The notes: generated by a model from the sequence alone, not told the origin. A stretch of 64,000 nucleotides of DNA from Streptococcus cristatus ATCC 51100 (GCF_000222765.1 NZ_AFUE01000001.1:95971-159970); one strand, 5' to 3'. Positions 1-8,322 are shown, counted from the stretch's first letter. Numbers and translations: made by a program.

Positions 1-14
1 CCAGATAAACTATT

Positions 15-191
15 GACACAAATGTGGATAATCCTAGATCTCAGTGCATAAACTACCCACTTTACTGTCTCTAAAAATTGACAAAAATCTGGGTAATTTA
101 TGCACTTTCAACTCATTTTTGCTTAGTTCAGTGCACAAATTACCTACTTTACTGTCTCTAAATTTGATAAAAATTGGGATAATTTATGTAC
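15..191. repeat. TnsB-type binding repeats, tniQ side
   Basis: Five degenerate 26-bp copies of a GACA...GGGTAATTTATGCAC unit lie here. Plus-strand copies start at 15, 80 and 166. Minus-strand copies read 69 to 44 and 156 to 131. Four of them form two head-to-head pairs with the GACA ends facing each other across 10 bp (70-79) and 9 bp (157-165). The copy at 15 is not preceded by a TGT terminus, so the exact transposon end on this side cannot be fixed. The short plus-strand reading frame over this stretch is not a gene. Confidence 0.75.
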
Positions 192-201
192 TATTTTACA
201 C

Positions 202-1314
202 CTATAGACTTTTATTTGTGATTTCTGATTTATATTGAACACTTAAAATGATGATGCTTTTTTCTTTATCAATCTGACAATCATATAAAAATGGATTCCA
301 AAGTACATCAGTGCAGGTGATTGTTCTTATTTGTTCTGAGCATAGGTATTGAATAAAGTGATAAATAAACCAATTATGTACGACAGCATTGCTTAATATT
401 AAATTAGTCGACATGCTCCAAATAAAATCATTATAGCAATCCAATTGCTTATAACTTACAGGAAGAAAATCAATTTTATCTCCGTCCAATCTTCTTAGTA
501 CTTTTAAATAGTATTCAGCCTCATCGCTATATAATTCTAGACCGAAACATGCTTTCATGCTCAGATGAAGATAGTTTACTAAAAATTGACAAATGACTTG
601 TCTCGGAAACAAATATAAAGCTCTTGATAAAAAGTTATTAAATGATCTATTGATGATATCACGACGTGTTTTAAATGTTCCTCGTTTTACCACTCCAAAT
701 GGTACTTCTATAGTTTGTTTGAAATTGAAGTCATAGTTCCCTTTATAAAGCTGAGTTAGAGAATGCTGATCAACTTGTTCGAAATAATCAGGATAATGCT
801 TATAATGAGAAGTTTTAAAATAGCTACTACTCCTATCAATGGGGAATTCTTTTTCCCAAAAGTTTAATAGATCATTTAAGTCATCGTATTTTAAAAATTT
901 ATGGCCGCAAGTGCAGGAGAAAGCTGGAATGTGCATTCTATAGGGGCTTTGGTAAAGATTTATTGACTTCTGGCAGCTTGAACACGTGACTTGTAGTTCT
1001 ACATCAGGATGTAACACGCAGTGTTGATGCACCATCGCTTGATGCTCATACAAATGTATTCCTTGAGAGATACATACAGGACAAAATCTCAAACTCTTAT
1101 AATAAGGAACTCCGTAAATGAAATCCTTAAACAGTTCCTCTGATAGTTGTTTTCTACGGTTATTAAGGTCAATAGAATAAGTTTCTTCAAATTTCTTGTA
1201 AAAATCACCTGTAATGTGAAATAGTCTTTTATATCTTTCTAAAACGCACCAATTACTTAAATGTGAGTCTATTTGTAGATATTTTTCTCCAATAATCATA
1301 GTGTTTTCATCCAT
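202..1314 (-). CDS. tniQ: TniQ/TnsD-family target-site selector
   Basis: The 370-residue protein carries a zinc-binding region typical of TniQ/TnsD: C78 and C81, H98-C99 with H102, C111 and C114, and C134 with C136. In Tn7-like elements this protein recognises the attachment site and recruits the TnsC ATPase. The length is nearer to short TniQ than to full TnsD, so DNA-sequence recognition by its C-terminal half is possible but unproven. The start overlaps tnsC by 19 nt, which suggests coupled translation; no strong ribosome site precedes it. It is the last transposition gene before the end repeats. Family assignment is good; the target is inferred only from the insertion site. Confidence 0.75.
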   Translation of the reverse strand: MDENTMIIGEKYLQIDSHLSNWCVLERYKRLFHITGDFYKKFEETYSIDLNNRRKQLSEELFKDFIYGVPYYKSLRFCPVCISQGIHLYEHQAMVHQHCVLHPDVELQVTCSSCQKSINLYQSPYRMHIPAFSCTCGHKFLKYDDLNDLLNFWEKEFPIDRSSSYFKTSHYKHYPDYFEQVDQHSLTQLYKGNYDFNFKQTIEVPFGVVKRGTFKTRRDIINRSFNNFLSRALYLFPRQVICQFLVNYLHLSMKACFGLELYSDEAEYYLKVLRRLDGDKIDFLPVSYKQLDCYNDFIWSMSTNLILSNAVVHNWFIYHFIQYLCSEQIRTITCTDVLWNPFLYDCQIDKEKSIIILSVQYKSEITNKSL

Positions 1315-2213
1315 GTGATATACATTGTTGATTTAATGACCTCTTCCCAAGTGTCAATAGATAATTCTTGTAATGCACGTCCATAATCTCCACATTGCAG
1401 TAAGACTTCGCGAACAATGGGGATAAAACTATATAAGGGGATCTCATCGTTTCCAATTGAATAAGCCAAATTGATATTTTTTAAAGCAGTAAATAGATTA
1501 TCACTGTAGTTCGCTAGCTTTAAACCTGACTTGAAATAGTAGTTTGTATAAGATACTCCTGATCCTGATGGGAATTCAATTTTGGAATCAAATGCACTCA
1601 GTATATCTGTTATTTCGTCCTTTGTTTTTATACCATAGAAAGATACTGAATCAACCATAAAACGTCCCACTATTTGTGTCATTCCCATCTCCAGGAAACT
1701 TTGTTTTTGCGTGTTGAGTTGTTCTTGACCAATCAAAAGGGTAATCATCTGGATTTCTCTATGATATAGTTCATTGTAAATGCCAATCAGCCAATCATAA
1801 TGGTATTCTGTTAGATTTTGAGCCTCATCAATAATTAGAACTAATCTACTTTGCTGACTTTCTCTAGCTACTAATATAAGATAGTCGAGTAATTGTATCC
1901 TTTTAGCTGCTTTATTACGATTATTGGGTTTAGGATGGCTGACTGCCTTTAAAAGAGTTGTGTAAAATGATGATTCTGATGGTTTTATTTCACGAATTGC
2001 TGATACATAAAAACAAGGAATGTTATAATTAGCTTTAAAAAGCGATTCGCTGATTAGCTTCAGAGCACTTGTCTTTCCAACTCTAGGTTTTCCATAAATG
2101 ATGGCTCCAGTGATTCGATTCTCCAGCCACCATTGTATTGTGTTTGTTAGTTCTTGGATTTGGGGTGTAGGAATCAAATAATTACCTGTCTCAATAGGAT
2201 GCTCTACAACCAT
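1296..2213 (-). CDS. tnsC: TnsC/TniB-family AAA+ transposition ATPase
   Basis: This 305-residue ATPase has a Walker A motif at residues 41-48 (GKPRVGKT) and a Walker B at about 124-130 ending in D129-E130. It is preceded by a short N-terminal segment like that of TniB/TnsC proteins. In Tn7-like systems it bridges the target selector (TniQ) and the transposase (TnsB) and enforces target immunity. The ATG follows an AGAGG ribosome site. It lies 17 bp after the tnsB stop and overlaps tniQ, consistent with one transcript. A generic AAA ATPase is unlikely given the neighbours. Confidence 0.8.
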   Translation of the reverse strand: MVVEHPIETGNYLIPTPQIQELTNTIQWWLENRITGAIIYGKPRVGKTSALKLISESLFKANYNIPCFYVSAIREIKPSESSFYTTLLKAVSHPKPNNRNKAAKRIQLLDYLILVARESQQSRLVLIIDEAQNLTEYHYDWLIGIYNELYHREIQMITLLIGQEQLNTQKQSFLEMGMTQIVGRFMVDSVSFYGIKTKDEITDILSAFDSKIEFPSGSGVSYTNYYFKSGLKLANYSDNLFTALKNINLAYSIGNDEIPLYSFIPIVREVLLQCGDYGRALQELSIDTWEEVIKSTMYITWMKTL

Positions 2214-2230
2214 AATTATTAGCCTCTTTT

Positions 2231-4071
2231 CTATAAATTAAGACCTTTTATTTCTATTGGCGTTCCTCTTAATTTCCGATATGCTCTAAGGCTGTCAATT
2301 TCTTTCTCTCCACTCATATTATCAGATTTTTTTACTTGTTGTTTGAGCTCTAAAGGGGGTGCAGTTTCCTTTAGATGTTCAGCGATTTTTGAAGCAGTTT
2401 TTTTATCAACGGTTGGCTTATTAAAAAGATAGTTATCATAGCTTTCTAAAATGTTAGATTGATTGAGTTGTGAAAAATGGCCTTCTCGAGCTAATTTTGT
2501 GATGATTCTCCTCTCTTTCAAAGAGTGCTTTCGTCCACGCCATTTTTTCTCTACGAATAAATCATCGTAATAGTTTCCTTTTGAATAAAATGCTTTAATG
2601 ACGCGAGCATCTTTTAAATTTATTTGAAGAAGTAATGTTTGTCCTAGTATTGACTTGTCATTGGCTAGTTTTGAACTGGTATATTTGGCTCCAGCAAAAT
2701 TAAGATGGAGATAGTTGTCACCATTAGCTACTACTTTTCTTGAATATTTAGCAGTATGGAGTTCAGAACCGTCCCTTAATGGAATTGGAAGGTAAGTAAA
2801 TAACTTATTTATTTTTTTTGTCTAAAATCCTCTAAGGGAGAATTACCATAGAGTGAACTATGAGGAGTATTATTATAGTGTAATATCGTCGAGAATGTGA
2901 TATTTTCCAAGTCTTCAACAGAAATACGATATTTTTGAGCCTGCATTTCAGGAGAGTGACGCCTAGGATCCTTTGGTGAAGATCCGGTTGTTGAAGGCAG
3001 AGTGTGGAAACTGTTTTCTTCCAAAGTTTTAAAAAAGCGTTCAATAATTCCACGTCGTGTCGGTTCTGCTACCTTCCCATAACAAACTTTAATTCCAAGT
3101 TTATTAACAAGAGTATTCAAAAATGAGTCGCTTAGATGAGCTTTAGCATTATCTAAATGAAGCTCATCAAAAAGTGCATATTCAATATCTGAAAATATTT
3201 GATTTGGAAAGGCTTTTGGTTTATCGTCTTTTTCAGAAGAAAAACGATTAGTCGGAATAATACTATTTTCAATACATGAAATTAAATCAAGCGAATCGTA
3301 CTCTGGTTTTAAAACCAACTCATATCCTAAGATGCATCGTGTAGAACGATCTATAGCACACAAAATCCATGGACGCTCAATGATTGCCTCTCTCCAAGTT
3401 CCTGAAGGAGTCTGAAATTCAGTAATGAAGTAAGCGTCAATTCGATGTCCGTCTACTTCTACTTCAGATAGAGGAAGTCCACACGAAGTAGGAAGTTGCT
3501 CAAGAGTTAAACGAGTAGTTTGAGATAATGCTTTTAACCTATCTTGAATATCTGACCATTCCTTATAATATCTCAATAAAGCTTTGTATCCCCTATCTGA
3601 CAATGTAAATGGATATTCATTGTCAGTGATATTATTTTTATAGCACCACCTTAAAAAAGAACGGTGAATAGTTTGTAAATTAGAAATTTGATTAAATTTA
3701 TGTAGCTTAAATCTTTTGATAACTAGTTCATTCAGAACAGGATATTGTATAATAAATTCTTTGAATTTGTTGTATCGATTACTATTGATTCTGGTATAGG
3801 GTAAGAGAGCTGAGTAACCATAGATGTATCCATCGCCATTTTGTGTCAGACAGCGCTCTACCAAACGATAGATTTTACTTGCTGACATGTTGGTTTCATC
3901 AGATATTGTTTTAATAGTGAGACTAGTGGACAAATATAGATCGATAGCATTTTTCTTGCGCAAAAATATCTCTTTCTCACTATCAGACAGATTTGATATC
4001 TCTACAGGTTCCCACGCGTCTGTGTTAAGGTATTCTTCCGGAACATTAAACTGTTTCAATTTATCTCTCAC
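2231..4071 (-). CDS. tnsB: TnsB-type DDE transposase, two frames joined by a predicted -1 frameshift
   Basis: Frame one starts at a GTG behind GAGGTGA, overlaps tnsA by 11 nt, and gives 420 residues: an N-terminal helix-turn-helix region, then an rve/Mu-type catalytic core with candidate triad D207, D307 and E344. It stops at 2809. The -1 frame is open from 2821 to 2231 and encodes about 193 further residues that fit the missing beta-barrel and TnsC-contact tail. Together they give about 613 residues, the usual TnsB size. The junction is an A8 tract (2812-2819). Programmed frameshifting, transcriptional slippage or a real one-base indel are all possible. The first-frame product alone would lack the C-terminal domain. 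Confidence 0.75.
2809..2832 (-). promoter_or_regulatory. Candidate -1 ribosomal frameshift signal in tnsB
   Basis: On the minus strand the first frame reads CAA AAA AAA TAA, so the heptamer A_AAA_AAA (2818-2812) directly precedes the stop codon. An SD-like GAGG sits at 2832-2829, exactly 10 nt before the heptamer, a spacing like that of bacterial SD-stimulated slippery sites such as dnaX. Only a weak all-A/T stem follows. A -1 slip joins residue K420 to an INKLFTY continuation in the second frame. Confidence 0.6.
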
Positions 4072-4723
4072 AGCAACTCACCTCGGTCTCTAAGTTAAGT
4101 TCGGACTTCGTTATTTCTATTGATATCTTACCAGTGTGATATAAGAAAGATAGTATTGGCAAGATATTTTTTTCCGAGGTGTTAGGACAGCAAGCTATTA
4201 GTTTTTTTATCGATAATGTCCCCAGCTCCTTTAAAAGGATGATTACACCGTTCTTGGTTGCCTGCTCGTCTATTGAATATTGTAATAAAGCAGTGTGTAG
4301 TTTTTTGAAATTTGCCAACATCGTTTGTTTATCGTGTATTGTTTTTTCTGTGAAAATTTCATACGAATACTGTTTTAAAATCGCCCACTCTTTCTGAACC
4401 TGTATCTGTTCTATTACTTTTGTTTTTTCTAAATCTGAACTATGTTTACATTCAATGATGGTTATACCATTTTTATCTTCCTTTATGAAATCCACAACGG
4501 ACTTCTTACTCTTCTGATTAATAAATCGGGCAATATGTAAGTCAGGTTGCTCACAGTAAAAAGATACATTGCTATCAAACTCCAATATTAAAAAGCAATA
4601 ATACTCCAGATTGCTATAAAGAATAACTTCTCTTCCAAGTTTAGGGCTGTAAACAATATATCTATTGTTTCCATATGATCTTGTTGCTGAAAATTTAGGT
4701 TTCACTGGTTTAATATCTAACAT
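4061..4723 (-). CDS. tnsA: TnsA-type transposon endonuclease
   Basis: The protein (220 residues from the chosen start) has a TnsA nuclease core: E40 in an SNLEYYCFLIL segment, D78 in VVDFIKE, and the E91-x-K93 pair in IIECK. This restriction-endonuclease-like active site cuts the 5' strands and permits cut-and-paste transposition with TnsB. The reading frame is open to 4795, but the ATG at 4723 has a GAGGG ribosome site seven bases upstream and the longer N-terminus would overlap the promoter at 4767-4795, so I take the inner start. It overlaps tnsB by 11 nt. Confidence 0.8.
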   Translation of the reverse strand: MLDIKPVKPKFSATRSYGNNRYIVYSPKLGREVILYSNLEYYCFLILEFDSNVSFYCEQPDLHIARFINQKSKKSVVDFIKEDKNGITIIECKHSSDLEKTKVIEQIQVQKEWAILKQYSYEIFTEKTIHDKQTMLANFKKLHTALLQYSIDEQATKNGVIILLKELGTLSIKKLIACCPNTSEKNILPILSFLYHTGKISIEITKSELNLETEVSCCER

Positions 4724-4766
4724 AAACAAACCCTCGCTTATATAAAAGGAAACGCTTTCTAAAATC

Positions 4767-4795
4767 AATATAACACTTAGAGCAAAAATTATCAA
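4767..4795 (-). promoter_or_regulatory. Sigma-A promoter of the tns operon
   Basis: The minus strand has TTGATA (4795-4790), a 17-bp spacer and TATATT (4772-4767), about 45 bp before the tnsA start. The innermost TnsB-type repeat (4822-4847) lies only 27 bp upstream of the -35, so TnsB binding could repress the operon (inference). Confidence 0.65.
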
Positions 4796-4821
4796 CTATT
4801 TATAAAGCTAAGGTTTTTTCA

Positions 4822-4967
4822 GTGCATAAATTATCAACTTTTTTGTCAATAATGCACAAATTCCCCACTTATTTGTCCATAAAAAATGACAAATAAGTGG
4901 GGAATAAATAAATAAGAATGCTGCAGAATCAGGTTTCTTGAATTATATTTTTGACTGTCAATGCACA
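4822..4967. repeat. TnsB-type binding repeats and tnsA-proximal transposon end
   Basis: Minus-strand (inward) copies start at 4847 and 4877, and a terminal GACA lies at 4959. One opposite copy starts at 4888 on the plus strand. The copies at 4877 and 4888 form a perfect 15-bp inverted repeat (4863-4877 and 4888-4902) with a 10-bp spacer. The GACAAATAAGTGGGGAA core resembles the TnsB site of the Tn7 right end as I recall it. The proposed terminus is 4967. Confidence 0.75.
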
Positions 4968-5008
4968 AAAACAAGACAAAATTGAGAAATTAAACTCTGT
5001 CTTGTTTT
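4968..5008 (-). terminator. Terminator of the mepB-like gene, abutting the transposon
   Basis: Arms AAAACAAGACA (4968-4978) and TGTCTTGTTTT (4998-5008) form an 11-bp stem ten bases after the mepB-like stop codon. The proposed transposon terminus begins at the very next base, so insertion fell at the foot of the host terminator. Confidence 0.7.
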
Positions 5009-5017
5009 ACCTGAAAC

Positions 5018-5461
5018 TTATTCTTCTAATTCGATTTTTTGAAAATAATCCTGTTGCCATTTTTGTGTTGCCTGAGCAGTTTTATTTAAATTTGTACACC
5101 AGGATGGATAAAAACGCATAGCCATCTTTCCCTTACAATCCTTTGTAGAGAGAATTTTTTTACTGATAGCCACCTCTTTGGGAATGATAAATAAACCGCA
5201 ATGACAGCCGTCTATCACGACAATCAGCAGTTCATCACCCAAGTCCTCATCGGTATAAGGAATATTCTTGTTGTCTTGGTCTTTTTTCCAAAAGACTGTA
5301 AAGTAGCCTTCTTTTTTAGGTGTTTTCTTTGCCAAACGGCATCTTTTGTATTCTTGATTATCCTTCGGCTTAATCAAAATGCCTTCATAGTCTTCATTCC
5401 ATTTTTCTTTTATCAGATCAAAGTCACCATAATACCTATGAAGAATGTCTGTCATTTTCAT
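5018..5461 (-). CDS. MepB-family protein
   Basis: The 147-residue protein matches the MepB family: a central YFTVFWKKD strand, a GLFIIPKEVA segment, a MAMRFYPSW segment and the family's characteristic C-terminus TQKWQQDYF. MepB is encoded with a MATE efflux pump and a MarR regulator in Staphylococcus aureus, but its biochemical role is unknown. Here it stands alone, with a weak ribosome site. The transposon lies 51 bp beyond its stop codon, so the 3' end of this gene is a candidate attachment site for the TniQ protein (inference from position only). Confidence 0.75.
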   Translation of the reverse strand: MKMTDILHRYYGDFDLIKEKWNEDYEGILIKPKDNQEYKRCRLAKKTPKKEGYFTVFWKKDQDNKNIPYTDEDLGDELLIVVIDGCHCGLFIIPKEVAISKKILSTKDCKGKMAMRFYPSWCTNLNKTAQATQKWQQDYFQKIELEE

Positions 5462-5515
5462 TGTTTTATTGTCTTTCTAAATTTTTTACCAAAATAAAAT
5501 TATGTAATATAATTA

Positions 5516-6304
5516 TTAGAACAAAAACTCCCTAATTAAACCAATGACTTGACCATTTTGCGGCAGAGAGGAATGATGGGCAGCCTTGCCTATGACGATA
5601 GCCTCTCTGTATGAAGCAATTTTGCCTTTGTAAATCAGGCTCCCAGCTTCTACACTGCTTCTATGAACGATGCCATCGCCATCTCGGAAAAATATTCCTA
5701 AAATCGATAAATGCTGCAGCTTCTTAGGCAGTTTTCCTTGGTTGGCTACAAAGTCGTCTAGCATTGGGACTCGATGATTGAGATTTTTCTTATTCAGATT
5801 ATAAGGACTACCAATAGTCAGGAGCTTTTCCACCCCCAACCCAGAATGGTCTGCTAGGTATTGCTGTAGGAATACTGTATAAATTAGACCTCCATTAGAA
5901 TGCCCCAACCCTTTAAAGCTGGTAAAAGCATATTTCTCTCGTAAAACAGTTATGGCAGCGTTGAACATAGCAGCCTGCTTCTTGATATTTTTGTAACCAT
6001 CGCAATTATTCTGAAAACCAACCACAAAAATGGGGGTTCTGTCCTTTCGCTTCAAATGCCCACGATAAGTCATGTGGCCGTCATTCCAGACTTTGATACG
6101 AATGAGACTATGGTGAGGATGCTGGCCGTGATTGAGCTTTCTAACCATTTTGTTAAAACGATTCTCTGTTGCTGAACTACCCGGAATCATGATAATTGGC
6201 TGAATATCAACTTTGCTAAAGGGCAGATGGCTGATGGGATGGGAAGTGAGCTTCGCTTGTATGTCGTTATAAAGCCGAATTAGATACTTAATAAACTTTT
6301 TCAT
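5516..6304 (-). CDS. DUF915-type alpha/beta hydrolase
   Basis: The protein belongs to the DUF915 alpha/beta-hydrolase family of lactic acid bacteria. It has an IIMIPGSSAT strand-loop and the nucleophile elbow GLGHSNGGLIY. A GDGIVHRSS segment and a late AAHHSSLP segment probably supply the acid and histidine. The frame is open to 6331, but the first nine residues would be read from inside the upstream hairpin; the ATG at 6304 has AGGA behind it and is preferred (262 residues). A second DUF915 protein lies at 12150-13001. Substrate unknown; possibly a lipase or esterase. Confidence 0.7.
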   Translation of the reverse strand: MKKFIKYLIRLYNDIQAKLTSHPISHLPFSKVDIQPIIMIPGSSATENRFNKMVRKLNHGQHPHHSLIRIKVWNDGHMTYRGHLKRKDRTPIFVVGFQNNCDGYKNIKKQAAMFNAAITVLREKYAFTSFKGLGHSNGGLIYTVFLQQYLADHSGLGVEKLLTIGSPYNLNKKNLNHRVPMLDDFVANQGKLPKKLQHLSILGIFFRDGDGIVHRSSVEAGSLIYKGKIASYREAIVIGKAAHHSSLPQNGQVIGLIREFLF

Positions 6305-6325
6305 TTCTTTTTTCCTAAGTGTACA

Positions 6326-6361
6326 AAACAAGCTACATAAACTAAATTATGTAACTTGTTT
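6326..6361 (-). terminator. Terminator after ffh
   Basis: Inverted arms of 15 bases (6326-6340 and 6347-6361) with a six-base loop lie five bases after the ffh stop, followed on the minus strand by a short T-rich stretch. This separates ffh from the DUF915 gene. Confidence 0.65.
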
Positions 6362-6365
6362 GCGA

Positions 6366-7934
6366 TTACTTCCGTTTTTTCTTGTTTTTCTTCATTTGCT
6401 TAGCCATTTTATTCATGCTGCGGCGCATGAGGAATTCTCCAGCTTTTCCTTTGAGGCCACCGCCAAAAAGTTGACTCATATCTGGCATACCTGCTCCGCC
6501 TAAAGCAGATAAATCAGGCATACCGCCTTGGCCCATCATGCCTTCTAAAGCTGACATATCCGGCATGCCACCCGGCATATTTTTAGGCAGATTGTTAGGA
6601 TTGAGCCCCATCTGTTTCATCATTTTGTTCATATCTCCAGATAGGACGCCCTGCATCATCTGTTTAGCTTGGTTAAAGTCTTTGATAAACTTATTGACTT
6701 CGACAAAGCTATTACCAGAACCAGCTGCAATCCGACGACGACGGCTTGGGTTAAGCAGGTCTGGATTTTCCCGCTCGGCTGGTGTCATAGAGGATACGAT
6801 GGCACGTTTACGGGCAATTTCTTTTTCATCTACTTTGATGTTTTTAAGAGCAGGATTATTGGCCATACCTGGCAGCATCTTGAGCAATTCTTCCATAGGA
6901 CCCATGTTCTGCACTTGGTCCAGCTGGTCGATGAAATCGTTGAAATCAAAGGTGTTTTCCCGCATTTTTTCAGCCATTTCAAGAGATTTCTTCTCATCGT
7001 ACTCTTGAGCGGCCTTTTCAATCAGGGTCAGCATATCCCCCATACCGAGGATACGGCCAGACATACGGTCTGGGTGGAAGGTTTCGATATCAGTAATCTT
7101 TTCACCGGTACCAGTGAACTTGATTGGTTTGCCAGTAATCTGACGGACTGACAGAGCTGCACCACCACGGGTATCCCCATCAATCTTGGTCAGGATAACC
7201 CCGGTCACTTCGAGTTGATTGTTAAATTCACGGGCTACATTTGCTGCTTCCTGACCGATCATAGCATCGACAACCAGCAGAATTTCATTTGGCTGTGCTA
7301 AAGCCTTGACATCAGCCAGCTCCTGCATGAGTTTCTCGTCAATTTGCAGGCGACCAGCCGTATCAATTAATACATAGTCATTGTGATTAGCCTTGGCTTG
7401 CTCCAAACCTTGACGGACAATCTCTACTGCTGGAAACTCGGTACCCAAGGCAAAGACTGGCACATCAATCTGTTGCCCCAGTGTTTTCAACTGATCAATA
7501 GCCGCTGGACGGTAGATGTCCGCCGCAATCATCAAAGGACGAGCATTCTCTTCTTTCTTGAGTTTATTGGCCAATTTACCCGCAAAGGTCGTTTTACCAG
7601 CCCCTTGCAAACCGACCATCATGATAACAGTCGGAATCTTTGGTGACTTGATAATCTCGGCAGTATCAGAACCCAGAATGGCTGTTAGCTCTTCGTCTAC
7701 GATTTTGATGATCTGTTGAGCTGGATTTAGAGTATCAATAACTTCATGCCCTACGGCCCGCTCGCGGACGCGCTTGATAAAGTCTTTTACAACAGGAAGG
7801 GCAACGTCGGCCTCTAAGAGGGCTAGACGAATCTCTTTGGTTGCCTCTTGGACATCCGCTTCAGAGATTTTCCCTTTCTTACGAAGATTTTTAAAGACGT
7901 TCTGTAAACGTTCAGTTAAACTTTCAAATGCCAT
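6366..7934 (-). CDS. ffh: Signal recognition particle GTPase Ffh (SRP54)
   Basis: This 522-residue protein has the N-domain helix bundle, then the SRP GTPase G-domain: GLQGAGKTT P-loop, DTAGR, and TKIDGD guanine-specificity motif. A methionine-rich M domain follows, with conserved GMGDM and the RRRRIAAGSG RNA-binding loop. The C-terminus has a GMPDMS-type repeat and a lysine-rich tail. It binds the SRP RNA and signal peptides and targets membrane proteins. It follows ylxM by 55 bp, the normal pairing. Confidence 0.97.
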   Translation of the reverse strand: MAFESLTERLQNVFKNLRKKGKISEADVQEATKEIRLALLEADVALPVVKDFIKRVRERAVGHEVIDTLNPAQQIIKIVDEELTAILGSDTAEIIKSPKIPTVIMMVGLQGAGKTTFAGKLANKLKKEENARPLMIAADIYRPAAIDQLKTLGQQIDVPVFALGTEFPAVEIVRQGLEQAKANHNDYVLIDTAGRLQIDEKLMQELADVKALAQPNEILLVVDAMIGQEAANVAREFNNQLEVTGVILTKIDGDTRGGAALSVRQITGKPIKFTGTGEKITDIETFHPDRMSGRILGMGDMLTLIEKAAQEYDEKKSLEMAEKMRENTFDFNDFIDQLDQVQNMGPMEELLKMLPGMANNPALKNIKVDEKEIARKRAIVSSMTPAERENPDLLNPSRRRRIAAGSGNSFVEVNKFIKDFNQAKQMMQGVLSGDMNKMMKQMGLNPNNLPKNMPGGMPDMSALEGMMGQGGMPDLSALGGAGMPDMSQLFGGGLKGKAGEFLMRRSMNKMAKQMKKNKKKRK

Positions 7935-7989
7935 AAATATTTCTCCTCTTAATTATCAAATGATGGAAATGGACAGGTTTCTATCCGTT

Positions 7990-8322
7990 TTATTCTCGGT
8001 TATCAATGCTGGACAAAACCGCAAGCTGCTCCTGCAAATAGGGATCGTCAGGGTATTTCTCCATAATCTGATCGAAAATCTGACTTCTGACAATATAGTC
8101 AGAGTACATATGCAGTTTCATTTCGTAGTCTTCCAGAATTTTCTCTGTCCGCTTGATATTGTCATAGACAGCTTGGCGGCTCACATTAAACTCCTCAGCA
8201 ATCTCAGCAAGGCTGTAATCATCTGCGTAGTAGAGCTCAATATAGTTCATCTGCTTGTCAGTCAGCAAAGCCGCGTAAAACTCAAACAGAGCATTCATTC
8301 GATTTGTTTTTTCAATTTCCAT
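7990..8322 (-). CDS. ylxM: YlxM-family helix-turn-helix SRP accessory protein
   Basis: The 110-residue protein has a sigma-region-4-like helix-turn-helix: the [21 protein letters not shown] segment is at about residues 32-52. YlxM proteins bind SRP components in streptococci and stimulate SRP activity; in S. mutans ylxM heads the secretion and acid tolerance (sat) operon. The position directly before ffh supports the name. Confidence 0.9.
   Translation of the reverse strand: MEIEKTNRMNALFEFYAALLTDKQMNYIELYYADDYSLAEIAEEFNVSRQAVYDNIKRTEKILEDYEMKLHMYSDYIVRSQIFDQIMEKYPDDPYLQEQLAVLSSIDNRE

Larger units (their letters stand above)
1..4967 (-). mobile_element. Tn7-like transposon (tnsA-tnsB-tnsC-tniQ), partial
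   Basis: Four consecutive minus-strand genes encode a TnsA-type endonuclease, a TnsB-type DDE transposase, a TnsC-type AAA ATPase and a TniQ target selector, the core of a Tn7-like element. Both flanks carry clustered 26-bp repeats that begin GACA, resembling TnsB sites. The tnsA-proximal end is placed at 4967 because the minus strand there starts TGTGCATT followed by GACA, matching the TGT-N5-GACA layout of the Tn7 right end as I recall it. The other terminus is not identified and may lie left of base 1. The region is visibly AT-richer than its neighbours. No cargo gene and no CRISPR array are visible, so RNA-guided targeting is not supported. Confidence 0.85.

Noticed and set aside
15-191. 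Short palindromes read as a CRISPR array
   Set aside because: The units occur in both orientations with 9-10-bp or irregular spacing and no unique 30-bp spacers; they match transposon-end sites.
44-238. 64-residue plus-strand reading frame at the left edge
   Set aside because: It is formed by the tandem TnsB-type repeats (the HKLPTLLSL phrase occurs twice because the DNA repeats) and has no ribosome site.
1-4967. RNA-guided (CRISPR-associated) transposon
   Set aside because: The tnsABC-tniQ set invited this idea, but no Cas gene, CRISPR repeat array or tracrRNA-like sequence is visible in the window.
4968-5008. Hairpin at 4968-5008 as part of the transposon end
   Set aside because: It follows the mepB stop directly and has terminator form, whereas the TGT-GACA terminus lies just outside it at 4967.
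6538-7151. Long plus-strand frames opposite ffh
   Set aside because: They are shadows of the conserved ffh coding strand.
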